Shown in pieces: positions 16,177 through 23,808 of a stretch of DNA of 39,161 nt. This stretch comes from Lacinutrix sp. GTDB taxonomy: Bacteria > Bacteroidota > Bacteroidia > Flavobacteriales > Flavobacteriaceae. Position 1 is the stretch's first letter. Each line of letters begins with the position of its first letter. The translations under genes and the position numbers were made by a program. Location: positions 1-39,161 of the forward strand of contig NZ_JALZVX010000107.1 of the NCBI RefSeq assembly GCF_023299985.1, given 5' to 3'. The notes beneath the pieces were generated by a model that was not told the origin of the DNA, searched no databases, and worked only from the letters and a program-made list of their open reading frames with translations.

Positions 16177-16568
16177 ACTGTAGTAACCATATTAGTTGTT
16201 AAGGTTTCAATAAACTTACTTATTGGACCTTTAATCATCATGGCCATCATGGCATTAAATTCGCCTTCAAAGTTAAGTTTTACTTCGCTAGTATTGCTAT
16301 CTATTTCTGTAATGTCTGCAATTAAAGAAAAGTCTAGTTTTCCTCCTGCAGCTCCTAAAACTATTTTATTGTGTGGTATGGCTTCCTTTTTTTTAAGTAC
16401 AATTTCTGGCATCCCTTTTAATGCAAATAGGAATTTATCTTCTCCAAGTACTTCAAATTTACTTATGTTTTCTGGCATAAGTTTTTCAAAGTTTTTAACG
16501 TCGCTTAAAAAATTAAAAGTGTATGTTGCAGATTTATTTAAGGTTACTTTTTGTGATTCTAAATTCAT
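16173..16568 (-). CDS. SRPBCC (START-like) family protein
   Basis: The 131-residue protein has the SRPBCC pattern: an N-terminal strand with FLSDVKNFEKLMPENI (~20-35), central strands, and a C-terminal helix (MMAMMIKGPISKFIETLTT). The fold makes a hydrophobic cavity for lipids or other ligands, but no ligand or enzyme function can be inferred. It begins 39 bases after pyrE and is probably cotranscribed with it. Its TAG stop shares bases 16173-16176 with the birA stop. Confidence 0.75.
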   Translation of the reverse strand: MNLESQKVTLNKSATYTFNFLSDVKNFEKLMPENISKFEVLGEDKFLFALKGMPEIVLKKKEAIPHNKIVLGAAGGKLDFSLIADITEIDSNTSEVKLNFEGEFNAMMAMMIKGPISKFIETLTTNMVTTV

Positions 16569-16607
16569 TTTAAAGTATTTTTTATTTTTATTTATGATAT
16601 CTAGATA

Positions 16608-17252
16608 TCAAGAAGCATTCCATTCGCTAGGATTATTGTTCCAGGCAGACAAAGTTTCTAATTGATTTTCTGTAATATAATTAGTTTCGGCAGCTTCAAT
16701 AAGTAAATTTTCATAATTACTTAAGGTTTGTAGTTTTACATCTGCAGCTTCAAAATTTGCTTTAGCAATATCAAAACCATAAGTAAAAATGGCAACCATG
16801 CCTTTAACATTTACATTAGCTTCTTTTAGTGCTTTTACAGCATTAAGACTGCTTTTCCCAGTACTAATAAGGTCTTCAACAACAACAACATTTTGTCCGC
16901 TTTCAATAAAACCTTCAATTTGATTTTGGCGACCATGTCCTTTAGCTTCTGGTCTTACGTATATAAAAGGGAGTCCTAAATACTCTGCCACTAACATACC
17001 AATGCCAATAGCTCCAGTTGCAACGCCTGCAATAGCGTCTGGCTTACCGTAATGTTGCTCTATGAATTTTGCCATTTCTTCACGAACATAATTTCGTATT
17101 GGTGGAAACGATAAAATAATACGATTGTCGCAATATATAGGAGATTTCCATCCAGAAGCCCATGTAAAAGGTTCTTGCGGACTTAATTTAATAGCGTTAA
17201 TTTGTAATAATACCTTAGCGGCTTGTCTTGCGATATGTTTGTCGAAAATCAT
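16608..17252 (-). CDS. pyrE: Orotate phosphoribosyltransferase
   Basis: The enzyme joins orotate and PRPP to make orotidine monophosphate in pyrimidine synthesis. I start it at the ATG at 17252 (214 residues, MIFDKHIA). The frame stays open to a TTG at 17270, but those extra codons coincide with the -7 box TATTTTTG (17258-17265), so they are probably not translated. The PRPP loop VVVVEDLISTGKS (122-134) and the EPFTWASGWKSPIYCDNR region (27-44) are characteristic. The SRPBCC gene follows it. Confidence 0.94.
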   Translation of the reverse strand: MIFDKHIARQAAKVLLQINAIKLSPQEPFTWASGWKSPIYCDNRIILSFPPIRNYVREEMAKFIEQHYGKPDAIAGVATGAIGIGMLVAEYLGLPFIYVRPEAKGHGRQNQIEGFIESGQNVVVVEDLISTGKSSLNAVKALKEANVNVKGMVAIFTYGFDIAKANFEAADVKLQTLSNYENLLIEAAETNYITENQLETLSAWNNNPSEWNAS

Positions 17253-17257
17253 AAGCA

Positions 17258-17265
17258 CAAAAATA
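17258..17265 (-). promoter_or_regulatory. -7 box of pyrE, near-leaderless
   Basis: TATTTTTG on the minus strand ends five bases before the pyrE ATG at 17252. The spacing is the same as for the SprT-like gene. The predicted start site is about two bases before the ATG, leaving no room for a ribosome-binding site. Confidence 0.55.
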
Positions 17266-17383
17266 AACAATAATTTAATTTTATAGGTCTAGTTTTAGAG
17301 CTAAAAAATAATTTTTTAAGTGAAGGTAAACTAAAATAAAAATAATATTTTTACAAAAGTTAACATTAACTAGATTTCAAAAT

Positions 17384-17965
17384 ATGTATTACATTTTTGT
17401 AAACGATAAGCCAATTATTTTAACAACTTTAGTTGAGAAGGAAACAGACTTCAAAAATTTTTTATTAAAAGATGTAGATATAGACGAAGCTTTAAGAGTG
17501 CTTAAAAAAAAGAAAATTAAATCTATTAGGTTAATACACCATAAAGAAAATAATATTTTAAAAAAGTTTTTAAAAAAATTACCTAACGTTGTAGCAGGAG
17601 GAGGAAAGGTTTATAACAAAAATAAAGAGGTTTTATTTATTTTTAGGAATGATAAATGGGATCTGCCAAAAGGTAAAACCGAAAAAAAAGAATCTATAGA
17701 AGAGACAGCGCTTCGAGAAGTTGAAGAAGAAACTGGTGTTTCTGGACTAAAAATAGTTAAGCCTTTAAATACTACATACCACTTATTTAGGCGCAATGAT
17801 AAGCTAAAAATTAAAATTACCTATTGGTTTGAAATGACAACCGACTTTGATGGAGAATTACATCCACAAGAAGCCGAAGGTATCACAAAAGTTGAGTGGT
17901 TAAATAAAACTCAAGTTATAAAGGCATTAGAAAATTCTTATGCTAATATTAAACGCTTAGTTTAA
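17384..17965 (+). CDS. NUDIX hydrolase
   Basis: The 193-residue protein has a complete 23-residue NUDIX box at 97-119, running from GKTEKKESIEETA through LREVEEETGV. Family members hydrolyse nucleoside diphosphates linked to other moieties; the substrate cannot be told from sequence. A ~70-residue N-terminal extension precedes the fold (HHKENNILKKFLKKLPNVVAGGGKV) and looks like a small extra domain common in Bacteroidota members. It is divergent from pyrE and convergent with the M14 peptidase gene, with nine bases between stops. Confidence 0.9.
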   Translation: MYYIFVNDKPIILTTLVEKETDFKNFLLKDVDIDEALRVLKKKKIKSIRLIHHKENNILKKFLKKLPNVVAGGGKVYNKNKEVLFIFRNDKWDLPKGKTEKKESIEETALREVEEETGVSGLKIVKPLNTTYHLFRRNDKLKIKITYWFEMTTDFDGELHPQEAEGITKVEWLNKTQVIKALENSYANIKRLV

Positions 17966-17970
17966 TGTAG

Positions 17971-17997
17971 CTATTTATCTTAATATTCTATAAATAG
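17971..17997. terminator. Candidate bidirectional hairpin between the NUDIX and M14 genes
   Basis: CTATTTAT (17971-17978) and ATAAATAG (17990-17997) form a perfect 8-bp inverted repeat spanning the end of the M14 coding sequence. The stem is AT-rich and there is no clear T-run, so this is a weak call. Confidence 0.3.
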
Positions 17998-19708
17998 GAT
18001 ATTGTAAATGCGCGTTTTCATAATTCTCACTATGTTTATGTAGCCAATCTAATTGTGCATACCAATTATTAGAGAAGTCTATTTCTTTAGCTTTTTTAGC
18101 TTCAAATTTTGTTTTTAACTCTTGATTATTGTTTAATAAATCTAGTGCTTTGTCTTCCCAAACGTAAGCCGAAAAGCCTTCTTTTTGCTGTAAAATGGTA
18201 TCGAAAAAATTCCAATTAAAAAAGGAGTCTGGTGCTTGAGGCTCTAGAGTTTCTATTAAATATCTAAAACTTGCTTGATCTGTTTCTACTAAATAATCTC
18301 CTTTTTTAAAAGTTATTGCTTTTTCTTCTGATGTTATTGCTGTGTTATAATGAAGATAATGCCCTTCGTAAGGCGAGTTTCTACTTTTAAAATCTTTAAT
18401 TTTATAACTTTCTACTGTTAGTATAGAGTCTTTTTTTAGTTGAAGCATTTTGGTGTTATTCAGTTTTAATAATGCTATAACTTTATGCCAGCTTTGAGGA
18501 ATAACATAAGCTTTGGGTATTGTAACTTGGTTTGAAGCTTTAAAGTAATTTTGATAAACAACCGCTTTTTTAAATGGCTTTTTAGTATTGTATTTTAAAC
18601 GTTGTTTACCTGTAATTTCACTGGTTATCATTTCACCTTCAAAACCTTTAAAATTAAGAGTTGAGTTTTTTAAAGTGTCTATTGTCCAATTTAAATTGTA
18701 AGTATCTTGAGATCTAATACTGTTGTTGGCTATTTTTCTAAGTTGCTTTATTTTTTTACCATCTTTTTCGGTAATTTCAATCATGCTTTTCATTAACTCA
18801 TAAGTGCCTTCAACACGTTGCTTATAAGGTTTTAGCATGTGTGTTTCTACCATCATGCCTAGAGTATTAAATAAGGTAGTGTAACCTGTAGAATAACGAG
18901 GAGAATCCATAAACTGAGAAAAACCATTATCTGGAGTTGTGTTGTAAACATTAACATAAGGTGTAATATCCCATGCTTTATCTGCTAGTTTTTGCTCTAG
19001 ATTTGGCATCATTTCGGTGTGTAAATAATTTCCTAAAGCATTACCAAGTTTATTATGTTGGGTAAATAAATGTGTTAATGTGTATTGGTAATCTGCTCCA
19101 TTACTAACATGATTGTCTATAAAAACATCTGGTTGCACTAAATGGAATATTTTGGCAAATGTTTTAGCGTTTTTAGTATCACATTTTATAAAATCTCTAT
19201 TAAGGTCGTAATTTCTAGCATTTCCTCTAAAACCATATTCTTTTGGTCCATTTTGGTTGGTTCTTGAAGTCGTATTTCTATTTAAACTTCCACCAATATT
19301 ATATATTGGTATAGTAACTATAACTGTATTTTCTGGTGCTTCAATTTTACCATAAGCAATGTCTCTATAAAGCATCATAGTGGCATCTATACCATCACTT
19401 TCTCCAGGATGAATACCATTATTAATTAAAAGAATACGTTTGGTTTTTCTTATTTCAGAGTAGTTAAAATTACCATCGTTATTTAATGTTACAATGTGTA
19501 AAGGTTCTCCAGAATCTGTTTCACCAATAGACTCTATTTTTATTGAAGTATAAGTTTCTGCTAAGTTTTTGTAATACTCAATAGTTTCTGTATAAGTAGC
19601 AGTTTCTAAACCATTAGATTTTTCGAAAACAGTAGTGAAATCGTAGTCTTTTTTAGAAGAGCAATTGATGCTAAAAAGTACTAGTAAAATTAGTAGTAGT
19701 TTTTTCAT
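17975..19708 (-). CDS. M14-family zinc carboxypeptidase-like lipoprotein
   Basis: The 577-residue protein has a lipoprotein signal peptide with lipobox SINC (Cys16). The zinc site begins HPGE at 100-103 (NNGIHPGESDG). The Arg-containing YDLNRDFIK stretch and the IDNHVSNGADYQY segment supply the substrate-binding and third zinc-ligand residues of the M14 fold. The catalytic domain occupies roughly residues 35-320. The remaining ~250 residues are a family-specific C-terminal region that I cannot assign. A periplasmic or outer-membrane peptidase for peptides or cell-wall fragments is inferred. It is divergent from the SulP gene with paired promoters between them. Confidence 0.86.
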   Translation of the reverse strand: MKKLLLILLVLFSINCSSKKDYDFTTVFEKSNGLETATYTETIEYYKNLAETYTSIKIESIGETDSGEPLHIVTLNNDGNFNYSEIRKTKRILLINNGIHPGESDGIDATMMLYRDIAYGKIEAPENTVIVTIPIYNIGGSLNRNTTSRTNQNGPKEYGFRGNARNYDLNRDFIKCDTKNAKTFAKIFHLVQPDVFIDNHVSNGADYQYTLTHLFTQHNKLGNALGNYLHTEMMPNLEQKLADKAWDITPYVNVYNTTPDNGFSQFMDSPRYSTGYTTLFNTLGMMVETHMLKPYKQRVEGTYELMKSMIEITEKDGKKIKQLRKIANNSIRSQDTYNLNWTIDTLKNSTLNFKGFEGEMITSEITGKQRLKYNTKKPFKKAVVYQNYFKASNQVTIPKAYVIPQSWHKVIALLKLNNTKMLQLKKDSILTVESYKIKDFKSRNSPYEGHYLHYNTAITSEEKAITFKKGDYLVETDQASFRYLIETLEPQAPDSFFNWNFFDTILQQKEGFSAYVWEDKALDLLNNNQELKTKFEAKKAKEIDFSNNWYAQLDWLHKHSENYENAHLQYPIYRILR

Positions 19709-19729
19709 TTTAAGTGATTTAAGGAATCG

Positions 19730-19755
19730 GTTGGAACAAATATAAGAATTCCAAC
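19730..19755. promoter_or_regulatory. Inverted repeat (possible operator) in the M14/SulP divergent promoter region
   Basis: GTTGGAA (19730-19736) and TTCCAAC (19749-19755) form a perfect 7-bp inverted repeat with a 12-base spacer. It covers the minus-strand -7 box at 19737-19744 and abuts the -33 TTG of the plus-strand promoter. A dimeric regulator could bind here. No candidate regulator is adjacent. Confidence 0.4.
19737..19744 (-). promoter_or_regulatory. -7 box of the M14 peptidase gene
   Basis: The minus-strand TATATTTG matches TAnnTTTG and lies 28 bases before the ATG at 19708. It sits inside the 19730-19755 inverted repeat. Confidence 0.5.
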
Positions 19756-19756
19756 T

Positions 19757-19786
19757 TTGCCCATCTATTAATTAAACGTACTTTTG
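19757..19786 (+). promoter_or_regulatory. Full-consensus promoter of the SulP gene
   Basis: TTG (19757-19759) and TACTTTTG (19779-19786) are separated by 19 bases, which fits the known flavobacterial consensus TTG-N17-23-TAnnTTTG. It is the best two-box promoter I found in the window. The ATG is at 19806, so the leader is about 16 bases. Confidence 0.7.
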
Positions 19787-19805
19787 CAGCTTCAAAAAAC
19801 AGATA

Positions 19806-21467
19806 ATGACAGAGTTTATAAGAAAAATTGTACCAAATGCTAAAGATGATGTTTTAGCAGGAATAACGGTCTCTTTGGCAATGATTCCAGAAGTTGTAGC
19901 TTTTGCTTTTGTAGCACAAATAGATCCATTAATGGCATTATCAGGAGCATTTATTATAGGATTAATAACTGCTATTTTTGGAGGTAGACCAGGTTTAATA
20001 TCAGGAGCAGCTGGCGCAGTTGCTGTTATTTTTGTAAGCATGATTGCAGAAGGCCATACAAAAGGAATGTTAATGGATATTCCTATTGAGAATATGGGCT
20101 TTTTCTATTTAATGGGATGCGTGGTGTTAATGGGAATAATACAAGTTTTTGCTGGTGTTTTTAAACTAGGTCGTTTTGTACGATTAATTCCACATCCAGT
20201 AATGATGGGTTTTGTAAACGGTTTGTCCATAGTTATTTTTATGGCACAAGTGAAAATGTTCTCTCATAAATCTTTACAGGTTTCTACAGCTGGTGTAAAA
20301 GAGTATGTAAGCACATACATGCAAGGAACAGAATTATACACTATGATTGGATTAGTATTATTAACCATGGGAATAATATGGGTTTTGCCTAAAATTACTA
20401 AAAAAATACCTGCTGCATTAACTGCTATTTTGTTAACTAGCCTTATTGTTATTGGTTTTAATATGGACGTTTCTACTGTAGGATCTTATATTATTGAAGG
20501 TGGAGGAACAGGTTTAAAAGGTGAATTACCAACACCAAATATGGAGCTTTGGGAAAAATTACCATTTAATTTTGATACGCTTAAATTTATAGCATTGCCT
20601 GCTTTCCTTGCAGCTTCTGTTGGTTTAATAGAATCTTTAATGACCATGAATTTAGTCGATGAGTTAACAGAAACTAGAGGAAACGGAAATAGAGAATGTG
20701 TTGCACAAGGCGCAGGAAATATTGTTTCGGGATTATTTGGAGCTACAGGTGGTTGTGGTATGATTGGTCAAACTGTAATTAATGTAAATGCTGGAGGACG
20801 TGGAAGATTATCTGGCATTATGATGGCAGTAACTTTACTGTCGTTTATTTTATTTGCAGATAAACTAATAGAAATGGTGCCAATTGCGGCATTAATAGGT
20901 GTTATGTTTATGATGGTTATAGAAACATTTGCATGGTCTAGTTTTAGAATTTTAAAGAAAATACCTAAGGCAGATGCTATTGTACTTATTACAGTGTCTC
21001 TAGTTACCGTTTTTGTAGATTTAGCAGTAGCAGTATTTGTAGGTGTAATAATATCTGCATTAGTTTTTGCTTGGGAAAATGCTAAAAAAATTAGAGCAAG
21101 AAAGCGCATTAAAGATGATGGAACTAAAGTATACGAAATTTGGGGACCATTGTTTTTTGGTAGTATCCAAGCGTTTAATGATAAGTTTGATCCTAAAAAC
21201 GATCCTGATAAAGTAGAGATAGATTTTGTTGAGTCTCGCGTTAGTGATCACTCTGCATTAGAAGCTATTTTTAATTTAGTTGAAAAATATGAAGCTGCAG
21301 GAAAGCAAATTCATTTAAAACATTTAAGTGAAGATTGTAAAATATTACTTTACAAGTCTAGTGCTAAGTTTAGAGAGGTAATAATTGAGGATATAGACGA
21401 TCCTAGATATCATTTAGCAGCTAATCCAGAAAAATTTACTAAACCTTTATCTGAATATAAGTTATAG
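19806..21467 (+). CDS. SulP-family inorganic anion transporter with STAS domain
   Basis: The 553-residue protein has the SulP core: DVLAGITVSLAMIPEVVAFA near the N-terminus, GGRPGLISGAAGAVAV (~58-73), HPVMMGFVNGLSI (~137-149), and CGMIGQTVINVNAGGRGRLS (~317-336). About 10-14 hydrophobic segments extend to residue ~420. The rest (~430-530) is a cytoplasmic STAS domain (IWGPLFFGSIQAF..., VESRVSDHSALEAI). Family substrates include sulfate, bicarbonate and other anions; which one applies here is not visible. The leader is very short after a consensus promoter. A hybrid kinase gene follows 110 bases downstream. Confidence 0.9.
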   Translation: MTEFIRKIVPNAKDDVLAGITVSLAMIPEVVAFAFVAQIDPLMALSGAFIIGLITAIFGGRPGLISGAAGAVAVIFVSMIAEGHTKGMLMDIPIENMGFFYLMGCVVLMGIIQVFAGVFKLGRFVRLIPHPVMMGFVNGLSIVIFMAQVKMFSHKSLQVSTAGVKEYVSTYMQGTELYTMIGLVLLTMGIIWVLPKITKKIPAALTAILLTSLIVIGFNMDVSTVGSYIIEGGGTGLKGELPTPNMELWEKLPFNFDTLKFIALPAFLAASVGLIESLMTMNLVDELTETRGNGNRECVAQGAGNIVSGLFGATGGCGMIGQTVINVNAGGRGRLSGIMMAVTLLSFILFADKLIEMVPIAALIGVMFMMVIETFAWSSFRILKKIPKADAIVLITVSLVTVFVDLAVAVFVGVIISALVFAWENAKKIRARKRIKDDGTKVYEIWGPLFFGSIQAFNDKFDPKNDPDKVEIDFVESRVSDHSALEAIFNLVEKYEAAGKQIHLKHLSEDCKILLYKSSAKFREVIIEDIDDPRYHLAANPEKFTKPLSEYKL

Positions 21468-21577
21468 TATCTAGAACGTTTTATTTTTGATTTTTATCGA
21501 TTAAGTGTGTTTTTTTTAAGTTTAATAGCTTTTATTGACAGGTTTTAGTATATTGATTATCCTATAATTTAATCTAC

Positions 21578-23731
21578 ATGAAATCTACATTTTACGGAAT
21601 AATATTTCTTATAAGTTCACCTTGGTTACTTCATGCACAAGAAATACCAGATAAAGAAGTTGATTCAATCAATACTGTACTGCTATATATAAACGAATTA
21701 AACAATAAGAGTGAATATGGTAATGCTATAGCTTTATCTAAAGAAACTCTAGATTATATAGAAGGTTCAAACAAATATGAACTTATAGGTAAAGCTTATA
21801 ATGGTTTGGCATTTTCTTATGCAGAATTAAAAGATAAAGATAAAGCTTTTGAATACTCATTCAAGGCTCGAGATTACTTTGTAAAATCTAAAGACACGCT
21901 AAGTATTGTTATGATATATAATGATATTGGAGTGACTTATGAGGATTTTAACATGATAGATGAGGCTAACCTTGCATTCAAGCAGTCGCTTAATTTTGCA
22001 GAGTTCACTAAGCCGCATAGATACCATATTTATCCATCTACTAATTTAGGTAAAAACTTAATAGTGTATAATAAGAATTATGAAAAAGGTTTAAAGTACC
22101 TATACAAAGCCGTGTATACTTCTAATGCTCTAGGTTTGGATGAAAAAACCGACCATAGTTATGGCGAAATTTATTTAAGTTTCGGCTATGCGTTTCATAA
22201 ATTAAAACGTTTTGAAGACTCTGAAATTTATTTTCAAAAAGCAATAGATTTAGCAAATACTGAGAAGTATTTACATTCAATTGAAGAAATCTACAGTAAA
22301 AGAACAAAGTTGTATAAGGAGGATGAAAATTACAAAGAAGCTCTTTATATGATGGATAAATACATTGAAATTAAAGATTCTATTATTAAACTAGATAATA
22401 TGTCTCTTACTAAAGATATAGAAGCAAAGTACAAAGTAAAAGAGAGCGAAGAAAAACTGAGTTATTTAACAAAAGAAAAGACTATTAAAGAAGCACAATT
22501 ATCTAAGTCTTATAACTATAACATAGCTCTAGTCTTGTTAAGTGGTTTGCTATTATTAACAGCCTATTTAATAACAAAGAGAAATAGACAGTTAAAACAG
22601 GCAAAAGATATTGCAGAGCATTTATCGAGTGTTAAAAGTGATTTTTATTCAGAGATTAGTCATGAATTAAGAACGCCTTTGTACGCTGTTGTTGAGTTGT
22701 CTAGCATTTTACTAAGAGAGAATGTAGACATAAAACATCAAGAGTATTTAGAATCATTAAAATTTTCAGGAAATCATTTATTAGCATTAATTAATAATGT
22801 ACTTCAGTTAAATAAAGTGGAATCTGGAAAGATGAGAGCAGAGATTCTAAATTTTGATTTAAAACTTCTAATTACAAATATTATAGAAAGTTTAGAATAT
22901 GCCTTAAGAAGCAGCAATAATAAAATTCATTTAAAGTATGATGACACTATTCCAAACACAATAGGAGGAGATTCCTTAAAGCTTTCACAGGTTTTAATAA
23001 ACTTAATATCTAATGCCATAAAGTTTACTAATAATGGCAATATTACAGTTGAAATGTCCTTAATTAGTAATGATAACGATTTAGTTAGAATTCATTTTAA
23101 CGTTGTTGATGATGGAGCAGGAATTCCTGAAGAAAAACAATCTCAAGTATTTGAAGACTTTTATCAAGAACGTTCTAGTAAAGATCAAACACATAAAGGC
23201 ACAGGTCTAGGTTTATCTATAGTTAAAAGGTTAGTTTCTGTAATGGGTAGTAATGTGTTGTTAAAAAGCGAGATAGATAAAGGCTCTTCTTTTTCTTTTA
23301 GTTTAGATTTTAATAAAATTATAGCATCTAACAAAGTAAGTCTGGAGTTAGAAGAGCAATTAGAAAAAATTAAGGATTGCAAATTTTTAATTGTAGATGA
23401 TAATAAAATTAATCAATTAGTTACTACAAAGGTTCTTAATAATTACAATTTAAAATCTGCTGCTGTAGAAAATGGAGCAAAAGCAATAGAACAGATAAAA
23501 ACTGAAAACTTTGATTGTATTTTAATGGATCTACACATGCCAGAATTAGATGGTTATGAAACCACCAAATTAATAAGAGCGTTTAATAAACAAATTACTA
23601 TTATAGCACTAACAGCAGCATCACTGGAGGAGGTTGAAGATAAAGTGAAAAATTCAGAAATGGATGGCTTTGTATTAAAGCCTTATTTTAATAAAGATTT
23701 AATTGCCACGCTTAGCGAATTAGTTAAATAG
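21578..23731 (+). CDS. TPR-containing hybrid histidine kinase with receiver domain
   Basis: The 717-residue protein has a signal peptide (LLHAQ, cleavage ~21), then a periplasmic region of TPR-like helices (~28-290) and a membrane helix near 315-333. A short linker leads to the HisKA domain with SHELRTPLYAV (phospho-accepting His362). The HATPase domain has N box LINLISNAIKFTN, G1 box DDGAGIPEE and G2 box GTGLGLSI. The C-terminal receiver domain has its Asp at ~651 in LMDLHMPELDG. No DNA-binding domain is present, so signal output must go through a phosphotransfer partner or separate regulator, none of which lies nearby. Sensing of ligands or proteins by the TPR region is inferred. Confidence 0.92.
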   Translation: MKSTFYGIIFLISSPWLLHAQEIPDKEVDSINTVLLYINELNNKSEYGNAIALSKETLDYIEGSNKYELIGKAYNGLAFSYAELKDKDKAFEYSFKARDYFVKSKDTLSIVMIYNDIGVTYEDFNMIDEANLAFKQSLNFAEFTKPHRYHIYPSTNLGKNLIVYNKNYEKGLKYLYKAVYTSNALGLDEKTDHSYGEIYLSFGYAFHKLKRFEDSEIYFQKAIDLANTEKYLHSIEEIYSKRTKLYKEDENYKEALYMMDKYIEIKDSIIKLDNMSLTKDIEAKYKVKESEEKLSYLTKEKTIKEAQLSKSYNYNIALVLLSGLLLLTAYLITKRNRQLKQAKDIAEHLSSVKSDFYSEISHELRTPLYAVVELSSILLRENVDIKHQEYLESLKFSGNHLLALINNVLQLNKVESGKMRAEILNFDLKLLITNIIESLEYALRSSNNKIHLKYDDTIPNTIGGDSLKLSQVLINLISNAIKFTNNGNITVEMSLISNDNDLVRIHFNVVDDGAGIPEEKQSQVFEDFYQERSSKDQTHKGTGLGLSIVKRLVSVMGSNVLLKSEIDKGSSFSFSLDFNKIIASNKVSLELEEQLEKIKDCKFLIVDDNKINQLVTTKVLNNYNLKSAAVENGAKAIEQIKTENFDCILMDLHMPELDGYETTKLIRAFNKQITIIALTAASLEEVEDKVKNSEMDGFVLKPYFNKDLIATLSELVK

Positions 23732-23808
23732 TTGAAAATATTATTTTACTTTTCACTTGTTTAGGAATCAATTTGAAATAATTACTATTACTTTTCTAAC
23801 TACAGTAG

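Noticed and set aside
17253..17270. N-terminal extension of pyrE to a TTG at 17270
   Set aside because: The added codons coincide with the TATTTTTG promoter box and the ATG at 17252 gives the normal family start.
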